From Endozoicomonas sp. OPT23 (GTDB lineage Bacteria > Pseudomonadota > Gammaproteobacteria > Pseudomonadales > Endozoicomonadaceae), in the NCBI RefSeq assembly GCF_009653635.1, contig NZ_PPFD01000005.1, positions 248,001 to 312,000 on the forward strand: DNA of 64,000 nucleotides. Direction: 5' to 3'. The translations under genes were made by a program, and so were the position numbers. The notes below the pieces were generated by a model, which ran no database searches, was not told the origin of the DNA, and saw only the letters and a program-made list of their open reading frames with translations. Each line of letters opens with the position of its first letter. Within the stretch, counting starts at the first letter, position 1. Positions 35,640 through 45,305 of the stretch are shown here, in pieces.

Positions 35640-36233
35640 ATGAATCCATTCAACAATATACAGCCGTCAAGCCAGCCACATACTGACAACTCTGTATCAA
35701 CAGAACCAGAAAGACTGCAGAGCAGTGATAACAAACTGGAAAAATCATTTGGTTATCGTCAGGTCAAGAAGAATGCCCCTGAGAAATACTATCTTGATGC
35801 CAGCAATAAACTCTCAAGACTCAATAATCCTGTTCACAGTAAGCCTTTTAAAATAATCACTCCCGATTTTGCTACAACAGGAAAAACCAACTGCCATGGC
35901 TTTACATTGCACAAAGAACTTTCAGCCAGCACAGGTGCAGGTGAGCTGCTATTGGATGCAGGTAAAGACGACAAAATCGCTATTTTCACTGACAGTGGTC
36001 TGATTACACACTCAGGACTCTATAATGAAAGCGGTCTACTTCACTATGTCATGGGGGTTGGCGTAATTCTTTCAGAAGTTTCCGAGAATGACTCGTTTGA
36101 CTATGATCAACGCTTCAATCTGCCAGAAGATAGAAACAATCTCGACAAATGGTTACAGGAATCAGGCAACACTCAGACAAGAGTCGTTCGTCCCATGCCT
36201 CCAGAACTACGGAAACTGCTAGGCTACGAGTGA
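35640..36233 (+). CDS. Hypothetical protein with NlpC/P60-like Cys-His motifs
   Basis: 197 residues, no signal peptide, Ser/Gln-rich N-terminus. The segment TGKTNCHGFTLHKEL (Cys85) followed by IAIFTDSGLITHSGLYNESG (His124) has the order and spacing of papain-fold NlpC/P60-like hydrolases or transferases, in which Cys sits at a helix start and His on a following strand. A second His (LLHYVMGVG) is close by. An unstructured N-terminus plus a small hydrolase domain is a layout often found in type III secretion effectors, but no secretion system is in the window. Family not assigned. Convergent with a decayed AraC gene five bases away. Confidence 0.6.
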   Translation: MNPFNNIQPSSQPHTDNSVSTEPERLQSSDNKLEKSFGYRQVKKNAPEKYYLDASNKLSRLNNPVHSKPFKIITPDFATTGKTNCHGFTLHKELSASTGAGELLLDAGKDDKIAIFTDSGLITHSGLYNESGLLHYVMGVGVILSEVSENDSFDYDQRFNLPEDRNNLDKWLQESGNTQTRVVRPMPPELRKLLGYE

Positions 36234-36237
36234 ATAA

Positions 36238-37182
36238 TCAGGCGCACACATACTGATTTCGAAAATCGCTCGGAGAACACCCCATCTGCTTGCGAAAACT
36301 GCGGGAAAAATAAAGCGGGTCGCTATAACCCACCAGCCCAATACAGTCAAACCGGTCTGATTGCGAAACAGTCTGGACAGCGTCGATTCCGAGACACAGG
36401 CTTCATCAGCAATGGCTTTGATGGATACATCATCGGTAAGATGCAGATCAATATAATCCATCGCTTTCTGAACTCTTGATTCTACAATCACTCGCTGACT
36501 TTCAGGTAAGAGCTGATAGCAACGAAGGAGTAACTGTTCCGTCAGGTTATACCTGAGCCTGACCGTATGCTGGTCATGCTGTCGACTAAGCCGGGCAAGC
36601 TCCTTAAAACTGTTTTCAAGCTGCCCTGCTTCTGACTCATCGTCACAATAAAGATAGTGAACACCCGGGCCAATCTCAGGCCAGTTCAACAGATCAACAA
36701 ACCTCGGATCAGGTAAAAAGGTGACCCAATAAGGTTTCCAGATATCAAAGCCAGCCGCTCTGGCCAGGTCGGTAGGTCCGGTAATCATTCCAGCTGCCTT
36801 CATACACTTCGGTGAAACCGGCGCAACAACGAAAATCGAGAAAAGGGTCAATGCTGATAAATGAGCTCAGTACTTGTTGAATAAACGGGCAGGACTGTTG
36901 TTCATCCGGTCCTTCCGCTGAAGCAAATACGGGCCTCCAGTGCTGGCGGATATTGTTAATTCTGGGCTGATCCAGTAATTGATCCATTAGCCTCGGGGTG
37001 TGTACATCAGCAGTAACAACCAGACTCTCTGGAAACTCAAATATTTCCTGCCCGACTATTCCTTCCTCAATCCAGAGAAAGAACGATCTGGCTATTACCT
37101 TTAGATTCATACAATCAAGAAAGCCCTGCAATATAGTCTGCTTAATATCTGAACGGGAACTTTTGGAACAAAAGTCACTCAA
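36238..37182 (-). pseudogene. Decayed AraC-family regulator
   Basis: Three frames carry pieces of one AraC protein. The frame from 37182 to 36745 ends with an AraC-like cupin start (IDPFLDFRCCAGFTEVYEGSWNDYRTYRPGQSGWL) and stops. A second frame (from about 36760) resumes at FDIWKPYWVTFLPDPRFVDLLNWPEIG and runs to the middle of the helix-turn-helix (LFRNQTGLTVLG). A third frame (36330 to the stop at 36238) supplies the end: VGYSDPLYFSRSFRKQMGCSPSDFRNQ. Compared with E. coli AraC, part of the cupin and about 25 residues between the two helix-turn-helix halves are missing, so both lesions are deletions with frame change. The first 105 residues of the upstream frame are not AraC-like and may be another relic. 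Confidence 0.75.
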
Positions 37183-37208
37183 ATCTGAGGAAAAGCTCTC
37201 AGGACATT

Positions 37209-38735
37209 ATGCCATTGATTACTCAACAGAATAAGATAGACGCTTTAACCAAAGTATGGTTAGCCATAGCTCTAGTCTGCATATTACAGCCTTCTTTCGC
37301 CGATACAGACACAGCTGATCTCTCTGAAGACTTTTTGAAAGAAAGGCTACTGGAACGACTTCATGTTCCAGTGAATCTTGTCCCGCCTGCTGATAAAAGT
37401 CTGAGCCCCACTTTCAACCCTGACCAATTTCTTTTTGGAGAAGAGTTTGAGTACTGGATTGAACCGATTGATGGCGTTTATCAATATGAGTATCCCCACG
37501 CCATTCTCAAAGCCTGGAAAAAGAAGCTTGAACAAAAACTCCAACACCTGAATATTCCAAAAGATGCCTATAGTCTTGAAATTCGTAAGGGTATTTATTT
37601 TCCTGCACGCTCGGATAATGGAGGCCTCACCCACTCAGAAATGAAAGGGGTTATCAGCAACCTTCTCAGTCAAGATGAAATTGAGCAGCTTGAAGCGATT
37701 GATGCTGCGGAAGATGACGAAGATGAAGATGAACCTAAAACGCCAAATCATAGACAACCTAACGACATGTTCGTTGAAACACTCTTTATCCAGATAGGTA
37801 ACTGGTCCAGCAGGGTTTTCATTGATTCATGGACTACGCATCTCAAAACTGAAAATCTGGAGTATGATCTGCTAGAGGTTCACGCCTCCCCTTATCGCTT
37901 GAATCAAAGCTTCCAGGTAAATAATAAAGACTATTCAGTCTATGACCTGATAACTTTGTTTATTACCGACATAGCCAGTGACATTTCAGGACTCAAATAC
38001 GCATCAGGCCATAAGCATCTGGATTTAAAGAATTCTGTGGGCAGTAATGTTGAGCTGCTTTTTCGTATGCTGGTAGATATTGAAAACAAAGCCTGGATCA
38101 GCCAGCTGTTTGGCTGTTCCCAGGATTCAGGTACAGGTGAGAGTTTTGTTTACATCTCTCAGGCTGATCAAATCACTCAGGATAACTTTAGAAAAACCAT
38201 TGAGCGGTTTAATCAGCTGATATCACAAGGTTATTCAGCACAGCCAAACGATCTTTTCTACTCATACACTCGGTTTGCTCTAATGTGGACAGAACTGTTC
38301 CATAAAGATCACAAACCCGCCAACATGAAGTTTGGTCATTTAAAATCAAGGCTGATGGATGACTCTGTCGAAAGAGGGGAAATTATTGCCCGCCCAAAAG
38401 GCACACTGGAACTTCGTTTTCTGCCGACCGCTCAAACCGGGCAAGAAGCAAGGTTGATCAATCAGATGCTGGTGAACTGGTTCCAAGTACAATATAACGA
38501 CCAGCAGCAGAGTCGACAGATTCGCTACAAACCCAACGACCCACAGAAACCTGTTTCAAGGCAATTTTTGAAGCAGCGGTTCTACCGCTTTTTGCAAGCC
38601 CTCGAGCTGCCATTAATGGAGTATGAGGTATTCTCAAGAGAAGGCTGTGAGCCTCCTCCTTATGTTGTGCCAACGCCGCTCAGTCCTGAGCAAATTCAAA
38701 ATGCTGATGATGAAAACGGAGATGATCCTCAATAA
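37209..38735 (+). CDS. Exported protein, possible amidoligase-like fold
   Basis: 508 residues. A signal peptide ends near SFA (residue 31). FLFGEEFEYWIEP (residues 75-86) and SGHKHLDL resemble the first-strand Glu pair and the HxHLD motif of glutamate-cysteine-ligase-like (amidoligase/COOH-NH2 ligase) folds, which would place ATP and metal binding there. An exported ATP-dependent ligase would be unusual, so this is a weak inference. There is an acidic linker (DAAEDDEDEDEP). ATG 37209 has AGGA just upstream and is divergent from the decayed AraC gene. Its 3' end overlaps the convergent fghA gene by 56 bases. Confidence 0.6.
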   Translation: MPLITQQNKIDALTKVWLAIALVCILQPSFADTDTADLSEDFLKERLLERLHVPVNLVPPADKSLSPTFNPDQFLFGEEFEYWIEPIDGVYQYEYPHAILKAWKKKLEQKLQHLNIPKDAYSLEIRKGIYFPARSDNGGLTHSEMKGVISNLLSQDEIEQLEAIDAAEDDEDEDEPKTPNHRQPNDMFVETLFIQIGNWSSRVFIDSWTTHLKTENLEYDLLEVHASPYRLNQSFQVNNKDYSVYDLITLFITDIASDISGLKYASGHKHLDLKNSVGSNVELLFRMLVDIENKAWISQLFGCSQDSGTGESFVYISQADQITQDNFRKTIERFNQLISQGYSAQPNDLFYSYTRFALMWTELFHKDHKPANMKFGHLKSRLMDDSVERGEIIARPKGTLELRFLPTAQTGQEARLINQMLVNWFQVQYNDQQQSRQIRYKPNDPQKPVSRQFLKQRFYRFLQALELPLMEYEVFSREGCEPPPYVVPTPLSPEQIQNADDENGDDPQ

Positions 38736-39540
38736 AGCTGCTGATGAAATAATAACTGTGGTCGTAACCTTCCTGATATCTCAGCTCTAAAGGATAATCA
38801 GCCTCTTTTGCAGAGGCTTCCAGAGAACGAGTCTGTAACTGCTCTACCAGGAAATTATCCAGTGTGCCCTGATCCACCAGCATGGGCAGTTTTTTATCGG
38901 CAGGTTTCAATACCGACATCAGTTCACAACTGTCGTATTGTTTCCAGCTTTCACGATCATTACCCAGATAGTGACGGAAGGCTTTCTGTCCCCATGGGCA
39001 ATTCACCGGATTTACAATCGGGCTGAAGGCAGAAACAGAACTGTAACGATCACTGTTTTTCAAAGCAATGGTCAAAGCACCATGTCCGCCCATCGAGTGC
39101 CCTGAAATGGCTTTTTTATCTGTGACTGGGAAATGCTGTTCAATCAGCTGTGGCAATTCTTTAACTACATAGTCGTACATTTGATAATGCTGTGCCCAAG
39201 GCTGTTCAGTAGCATTTAGATAGAAGCCTGCACCCAAACCAAAATCATAAGCGCCTTCCTCATCATCAGGAACACCTTCTCCACGAGGGCTGGTATCCGG
39301 TGCCACAATGGCAATGCCCAACTCAGCAGCTATCTTCTGAGCAGCGGCTTTCTGCATAAAGTTTTCATCAGTGCAGGTCAAACCTGACAGCCAGTAAAGT
39401 ACAGGCACTTTTTCAGTCTCTGCCTGTGGTGGCAGATAGACTGCAAAGCGCATGTTACAACCAGTCACACTGGATCGATGAGTGTACTGTTTTTGCCAAC
39501 CGCCAAAGGAGCGATTCTGGGATACAAGCTCAATCGTCAT
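38680..39540 (-). CDS. fghA: S-formylglutathione hydrolase
   Basis: 286 residues, esterase D family alpha/beta hydrolase. It hydrolyses S-formylglutathione to formate and glutathione in formaldehyde detoxification. The nucleophile is in SGHSMGGHGAL, the His in GYDHSYYFISSFIEDH and the Asp in LVDQGTLDNFL. The N-terminal RSSVTGCNMRFAVYLPP and YWLSGLTCTDENF are signature regions. The gene directly follows adhC on the minus strand (59-base gap with a hairpin) and overlaps the opposite exported-protein gene at its 3' end. Confidence 0.93.
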   Translation of the reverse strand: MTIELVSQNRSFGGWQKQYTHRSSVTGCNMRFAVYLPPQAETEKVPVLYWLSGLTCTDENFMQKAAAQKIAAELGIAIVAPDTSPRGEGVPDDEEGAYDFGLGAGFYLNATEQPWAQHYQMYDYVVKELPQLIEQHFPVTDKKAISGHSMGGHGALTIALKNSDRYSSVSAFSPIVNPVNCPWGQKAFRHYLGNDRESWKQYDSCELMSVLKPADKKLPMLVDQGTLDNFLVEQLQTRSLEASAKEADYPLELRYQEGYDHSYYFISSFIEDHLRFHHQHFEFAQD

Positions 39541-39558
39541 GGTTCAACTCCCTAAACG

Positions 39559-39590
39559 GCAGAAGGCATACGATTTCGTGTGCCTTCTGC
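39559..39590 (-). repeat. Hairpin between adhC and fghA
   Basis: GCAGAAGGCA (39559-39568) and TGCCTTCTGC (39581-39590) pair perfectly, extended inward by three pairs. Probably sets relative expression or mRNA stability within the adhC-fghA unit. Confidence 0.5.
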
Positions 39591-39599
39591 GTGTCATTA

Positions 39600-40760
<1,161 letters not shown>

Positions 40761-40766
40761 CTAAAT

Positions 40767-40846
40767 AGACATACGTAATCGAATATTAAATGGCTGATTG
40801 CTCGCCTGTGGCGGCAATCAGCTTATGAGTTCGTATGTTCGAGTAC
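40767..40846 (+). repeat. 80-base structured repeat, copy 1
   Basis: An 80-base element that aligns without gaps to 41822-41901. An outer stem pairs element positions 9-20 with 69-80 (one mismatch, one G-T), an internal loop carries TAAAT and TTATGA, and an inner G+C-rich hairpin (27-56) has loop TGT with a one-base bulge on its left arm. It lies in the divergent promoter region of adhC and the LysR gene. Confidence 0.75.
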
Positions 40847-40936
40847 TTAGCTCAGATCACGATGAAATCATCATACTAATATTGCAGATATGTGATAATA
40901 GACAATTTATAAAATAACTTTTACGAGACAGTAATA

Positions 40937-41815
40937 ATGAGTTATTTGCCGGACTGGGATGGCATCACCGAATTTGTCGCCGTCGTGGAGAGTGGCAGTT
41001 TCACAGCTGCATCACGAAGGCTGTCGGTCTCCGTCGCTCAGGTCAGTCGCCAGATCAATGCCTTAGAAAAACGCCTGAACTGCCAACTGCTCTATCGCAC
41101 TACACGAAAGATCAGCATTACCGAGGCAGGCAACCTTTATTATCAGGATTGCCGTCATCTGATTGATGCGCTGGAGCAGGCTGAAAACTCTCTGACTGAT
41201 CTGCAAAGTACACCGAGAGGCAAACTGAAAGTAACCGCACCTTTGGCCTTTGGTGAAGAAAGTATCGTGCCCTTAATCAACAGTTTTCTGAAACAGCACC
41301 CACAGCTGCAGATAGAAGTTGTTCTGACCAATCGCAAGTTGAACCTGATAGATGAAGGGGTGGACATTGCCATAAGACTGGGGCATTTGGATAACCTCGA
41401 CCTGAGAGCACGTCAATTGTCGCAGAGACAATCCTATACCTGTGCTTCGCCAGACTACCTTAAACAGTATGGAACGCCACACAGCCTGAACGAACTTCAG
41501 CATCACAACTGCTTGCAGGGAACACTCGAACACTGGCGTTTTCAGGAAAACGGCAGGGAACAGGTTGTCGAAGTGTCGGGCAGTTTACGATGCAACAGTG
41601 GCCGAGCATTGCTGGACGCAGCATTAAAAGGCATAGGTATTGTTCAACTGCCGGATATGTACGTCGGAGAGCTTCTTGAGTCGGGGCAGATGATTTCTGT
41701 ACTGCCGAATTTCAAGCCAGTAAAGGAAGGAATCTGGGGCTTGTACCCTGCAGGTCGTTCATCGTCCACCAAAGTCCAGCTATTGCTGGACTATCTGGCG
41801 ACCAACTTGAAGTAA
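40937..41815 (+). CDS. LysR-family transcriptional regulator
   Basis: 292 residues. The N-terminal winged helix is ITEFVAVVESGSFTAASRRLSVSVAQVSRQINALEKRLNCQLLYRTTRKISITEAG; the rest is the periplasmic-binding-like effector domain of the CrgA/PecT/AaeR-like branch. It is divergent from adhC-fghA and so is a candidate formaldehyde-responsive or related regulator. Both its flanks carry the same 80-base structured repeat in the same orientation, about one kilobase apart, which raises the possibility that the gene and repeats moved or are regulated as a unit. Confidence 0.88.
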   Translation: MSYLPDWDGITEFVAVVESGSFTAASRRLSVSVAQVSRQINALEKRLNCQLLYRTTRKISITEAGNLYYQDCRHLIDALEQAENSLTDLQSTPRGKLKVTAPLAFGEESIVPLINSFLKQHPQLQIEVVLTNRKLNLIDEGVDIAIRLGHLDNLDLRARQLSQRQSYTCASPDYLKQYGTPHSLNELQHHNCLQGTLEHWRFQENGREQVVEVSGSLRCNSGRALLDAALKGIGIVQLPDMYVGELLESGQMISVLPNFKPVKEGIWGLYPAGRSSSTKVQLLLDYLATNLK

Positions 41816-41821
41816 GTGTGT

Positions 41822-41901
41822 AGACACACGTATTCGAATATTAAATTGCTATATCCCGCCACAGGCGGGGATATAGCTTATGAATTCATATGTCCGAATA
41901 C
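41822..41901 (+). repeat. 80-base structured repeat, copy 2
   Basis: Second copy, gapless over 80 bases against 40767-40846. Outside the inner hairpin there are only seven differences. Inside, several base pairs have changed on both arms together, the loop is ACA instead of TGT and the bulge sits on the other arm: the inner hairpin matches copy 1 better when reverse-complemented. It fills the space between the stop of the LysR gene and the stop of the convergent Rieske gene and may act as a bidirectional terminator. Confidence 0.75.
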
Positions 41902-41904
41902 ATT

Positions 41905-43032
41905 TCAGGCAGGTTCAGCTTCTTCAGCTTTCTTTGAGGAGTAAACCCCGGCGTGCATGTTCTTCAGAGTTTCTTCTACAGAAGGACCAGCAACGGTGGT
42001 GTGATCCTTTCTTTCCTTGAAGCTCTCTGGTAGTTCTGCAACATCGGAGTAGAACTGGGAGTACCATTCACGAACCATAAAGAAGGGACCATCACCAGCA
42101 CACAGTACCGGGTTATCTACCAGCACCTTGTTGTCCCAGATTTCGATGTCCTGTTCAAAGGATTCCAGAGACATCTGGGTATAAGCGTCAACAATCGCCT
42201 TGTTCTCTTCTTCGCTCACGCCAGGGATCTTCTTCATCATAACGCCGAAGTTGATATGGAACTGGTTAGTGCTGACAGGAATATGGCTGACCAGAAGGTG
42301 CACAGTCATCGGCATATCTTCCATCATGCCGGTCATGGTTGTAGTCATGTAGGCCGGACCTTCATAGGTGGCTACAGACGTCAGAGGGACATCACCTTCG
42401 GTAAGAATGTCGTGCGCACCGACCATGTACTGGATGAACTTATGACCTTCCTGAACATTGCTGAAGGATTTCACAGAGGTATAGTGAACCGGACCAAAGT
42501 GAGCCATGTCGGCCATATTGTCCACCAGCTCACGACAGTGACTGTTGATCGTCACCTGATTAATTTCCCAGTCAGTCCACTCACCGGAGTAGTAATCATC
42601 AATTCGGGCAGGTTCCTGTTCAGGAATCGGGTCATTACCTTCCGGATCATTCCAGACCATCAGCAGACCATTTTTCTCCAGCGTAGGCCAGGATTTGATA
42701 ACAGCCTTTGGCGGCACACGCTTGGAATAAGGAATACTCTTGGCAACACCGTCACCGCCCCACTCCCAGGCATGGAAAGGGCAGACAATGTTATTGCCTT
42801 TGACACAACCTTTGCTCAGGTCTGCGCCCATGTGAGGACAGTAGGCATCCATCACGTTAACTTTATTATCTTCTTCACCACGGTAAGCCAGAATGCGGGA
42901 ACCAAAGTAATCAAAGGTCTGTGGCTCGGAAGTGATCTGGTCTGCTTTTGCCAATACATGCCAACCACGGGCATAACGCTCAGGCCAGACTTTCTTTTTA
43001 ATGATATGTGGGACAGGCTTTTTATTATTCAT
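41905..43032 (-). CDS. Rieske oxygenase, 3-ketosteroid 9-alpha-hydroxylase (KshA)-like
   Basis: 375 residues. The Rieske centre is YCPHMGADLSKG...CPFHAWEWGG (C-x-H and C-x2-H). The catalytic iron site is in CRELVDNMADMAHFGPVHY. The phrases ARGWHVL, MDAYCPHMGADLS, WGGDGVAKSIPYSKRVPP and DWEINQVTINSHCRELVDN closely follow actinobacterial KshA, the oxygenase of 3-ketosteroid 9-alpha-hydroxylase that opens the steroid B ring with its reductase KshB. No reductase gene is in the window. I place the start at ATG 43032 after GAGGG; a longer frame to 43083 is less likely. Divergent from the GMC oxidoreductase, with an operator-like palindrome between them. Confidence 0.82.
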   Translation of the reverse strand: MNNKKPVPHIIKKKVWPERYARGWHVLAKADQITSEPQTFDYFGSRILAYRGEEDNKVNVMDAYCPHMGADLSKGCVKGNNIVCPFHAWEWGGDGVAKSIPYSKRVPPKAVIKSWPTLEKNGLLMVWNDPEGNDPIPEQEPARIDDYYSGEWTDWEINQVTINSHCRELVDNMADMAHFGPVHYTSVKSFSNVQEGHKFIQYMVGAHDILTEGDVPLTSVATYEGPAYMTTTMTGMMEDMPMTVHLLVSHIPVSTNQFHINFGVMMKKIPGVSEEENKAIVDAYTQMSLESFEQDIEIWDNKVLVDNPVLCAGDGPFFMVREWYSQFYSDVAELPESFKERKDHTTVAGPSVEETLKNMHAGVYSSKKAEEAEPA

Positions 43033-43154
43033 GGCACCCTCTTCTTCAAAGCCCCTTTCACGAGCTTTTTCACGCCCCTGCATTCAAACTAAAAGCTAAG
43101 GAGCTATTTTAGTATGGTAATAACAGCAGTATGTTTGAGGGCATAGGCAATAAC

Positions 43155-43172
43155 TTCGTCCAAACAGACGAA
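43155..43172. promoter_or_regulatory. Palindromic operator candidate between the Rieske and GMC genes
   Basis: TTCGTCCAAACAGACGAA, same palindrome as 34179-34196 upstream of the LuxR gene (differences only at the outer pair and one spacer base). It is roughly central in the divergent promoter region. Confidence 0.6.
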
Positions 43173-43274
43173 CACCGGCTACCACCGTAGGTATAGTTTA
43201 TTCAGATTAAATACTGATTTCAGAAAGCGTATTTAAGAGATGTAGCAGTAATAACAACAATAAGAAGGACTGTT

Positions 43275-44891
43275 ATGTTAAAGGCTGTCGATTTTATCGT
43301 CATTGGTGCCGGCTCTGCTGGTAGTGTGTTAGCAAACCGCCTCTCTGCCTGTGGTGAATATAAAGTACTCCTGCTGGAAGCCGGAGGGAAAGACAGCAAC
43401 CCTGTCATTCACCTTCCTATCGGTTTCAGCCAGGCCATGGGGATTGCTAAACTGGGGTGGGGTTATAAGACACAACCTGAACCTCATCTTAATAATCGCA
43501 TCATCAACTGGCCCAGAGGCAAGGTCCTTGGGGGCAGCAGTTCCATCAACGGCATGGTTTATGTGCGTGGGCAACATGAAGACTTTAACGACTGGGCAGC
43601 ACTGGGTAATACCGACTGGTCAGGAAAGGACGTGTTGCCATGGTTTAAAAAAAGCGAAGCCTTTCACCTCGGCCAGAATGAATACCATGGCAGCAGTGGC
43701 GAACTCAGCGTATCGGAAACCCATCCTGGTGATCGTCACAAAATTAACAGCCTCTATATAAAGGCTGCTGCCAAGGCAGGTCTGCCCTTTAATAATGATT
43801 ACAATGGTGCCCATCAACACGGCATTTCATTCACCCAGTTCTCCATTAATAACGGCCGACGTGCCAGCACCTCTGCAGCTTTTCTGAAACCCATATTAAA
43901 AGAGCGCAGCAACCTCACCTTGGTCACCAACGCTCTTGTAAAGAAAATTGAACTTTCGGGAAAAACCGCTACCGGCGTCAGTTTTGTTCATCGCAGAAAA
44001 ACCTATACGGTTCAGGCAACCAGAGAAATCATTCTGTCTGCTGGTGTTAATAACAGCCCCAAGATTCTTGAGCTCTCCGGCATAGGCCGTAAAGAGATAC
44101 TTGATAATGCAGGCATCAAACAGAAGCATAATCTTGATGGTGTAGGTGAAAACCTAGTTGACCATATCCAGATGGAAGTCGTTCATGAAGTAAAAGGCAT
44201 AGGCAGTATGAATGATGACCTCAAGCCCCATCGCCTTGTGGCAGAATCACTGAAATACCTGACCCAGCGACGAGGTTTTCTGGCAACCGGTGTTGCTTCT
44301 ATTCTTGGTTTTATCAAAAGCAATGCGTCTGAAACCAGACCGGACATTCAAATGCACTTTGCACCAATAGGCGGTGAGACAACCGATGATGGCAAGGTTA
44401 TACCTTCGAAATTTCCATCCATTACCTCTGTCGCCAATGCTATGAGACCGAAAAGCCTGGGGTACAGTCATATTGTCAGTAACGACCCAGGTCAGAGCCC
44501 AGCGATTATGGGAAATTATCTTGCGGATGAATCTGACAGAATAAAAAACATTGAGTGTGTACGCTGGCAAAGAAAAATTTATGAACAGCTGCCACTGAAT
44601 CAGTTCCTTGGAAAAGAACTTTTACCTGGAGAAAAGGCCGTGTCAGATGATGAGGTTCTTGACTATATCAGGGCTGAAGGTAAGACGGCTTACCATCCGG
44701 TAGGAACCTGCAAGATGGGGAATGATACAACAGCCGTTGTCGACCAAAGGTTGACGGTTCATGGTTTGAATCATTTAAGAGTGGTGGATGCCTCGGTTAT
44801 GCCATTGATTCCATCGGCTAATACCAATGCGGCAACCATTATGATTGCCGAGCGGGGAGCACACTGGATTCTCGAACGGGCAGCCAGCTGA
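43275..44891 (+). CDS. GMC-family FAD-dependent alcohol dehydrogenase
   Basis: 538 residues. FAD-binding DFIVIGAGSAGSVLANRLS at the N-terminus; GMC signature 1 in GKVLGGSSSINGMVYVRG and signature 2 in SAGVNNSPKILELSGIG; active-site His in YHPVGTCKMG and Asn in ANTNAATIMIAERGA. It resembles choline dehydrogenase/AlkJ-like enzymes that oxidise primary alcohols and pass electrons to a quinone or other acceptor. Being divergent from the KshA-like gene with a shared operator candidate, it may act on a steroid or side-chain alcohol (inference). A strong intrinsic terminator follows. Confidence 0.9.
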   Translation: MLKAVDFIVIGAGSAGSVLANRLSACGEYKVLLLEAGGKDSNPVIHLPIGFSQAMGIAKLGWGYKTQPEPHLNNRIINWPRGKVLGGSSSINGMVYVRGQHEDFNDWAALGNTDWSGKDVLPWFKKSEAFHLGQNEYHGSSGELSVSETHPGDRHKINSLYIKAAAKAGLPFNNDYNGAHQHGISFTQFSINNGRRASTSAAFLKPILKERSNLTLVTNALVKKIELSGKTATGVSFVHRRKTYTVQATREIILSAGVNNSPKILELSGIGRKEILDNAGIKQKHNLDGVGENLVDHIQMEVVHEVKGIGSMNDDLKPHRLVAESLKYLTQRRGFLATGVASILGFIKSNASETRPDIQMHFAPIGGETTDDGKVIPSKFPSITSVANAMRPKSLGYSHIVSNDPGQSPAIMGNYLADESDRIKNIECVRWQRKIYEQLPLNQFLGKELLPGEKAVSDDEVLDYIRAEGKTAYHPVGTCKMGNDTTAVVDQRLTVHGLNHLRVVDASVMPLIPSANTNAATIMIAERGAHWILERAAS

Positions 44892-44903
44892 CATTTAGGT
44901 AAT

Positions 44904-44946
44904 GAGTAAGAACAGTTCAACCTGAAAAGCTGTTCTTACTCTTTTT
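44904..44946 (+). terminator. Intrinsic terminator of the GMC gene
   Basis: GAGTAAGAACAG (44904-44915) and CTGTTCTTACTC (44930-44941) form a perfect 12-bp stem followed immediately by TTTTT. Confidence 0.88.
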
Positions 44947-44966
44947 CCAGTTAGTAAGAGACTCAG

Positions 44967-45108
44967 TTAGCAGCCTCCCATATAGCCGGTCAATAAACGG
45001 GTTCTATTGCTCTGGTAAAGGTAAGCCGCTTTATTCCTGTCCAGCTCACGCTGACTGGCCGGGTCATCTATATTCCATTTTATATAAGTGGCAAGAGCCC
45101 AGGGTTTG
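44967..45108 (-). pseudogene. Endonuclease I C-terminal relic
   Basis: Reading the minus strand gives FKPWALATYIKWNIDDPASQ then RELDRNKAAYLYQSNR, ending in a stop at 44967. This matches the C-terminal part of the endonuclease I domain in the two large genes next to it (DPVSQKEIDRNEAAYLFQGNRNPFIDHPE), but an in-frame TGA lies just upstream and the last motif is lost. It is a 5'-truncated remnant of a third paralogue. The rest of the 44892-45305 gap is A+T-rich without further recognisable features apart from the terminator. Confidence 0.78.
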
Positions 45109-45305
45109 AAACTCGATCAGAAGAACCGTCAAACATTAATGATTCGTCCCATATTTATATGCCGCAATCAATTTATATGCATTCAATAAAAATCTATACA
45201 ACAAAATATTTACTTCGTACCATTTCTCACCAATATATAAGAATAGAAATCAGAAAGCTCTGAGCGAAAAATCAATCTATTCTTCCATCGCGTATCACCA
45301 TAAAC

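Noticed and set aside
43033-43083. Longer N-terminus for the Rieske oxygenase
   Set aside because: The added MQGREKARERGFEEEGA contains the ribosome site (GAGGG) of the shorter form and has no family match.
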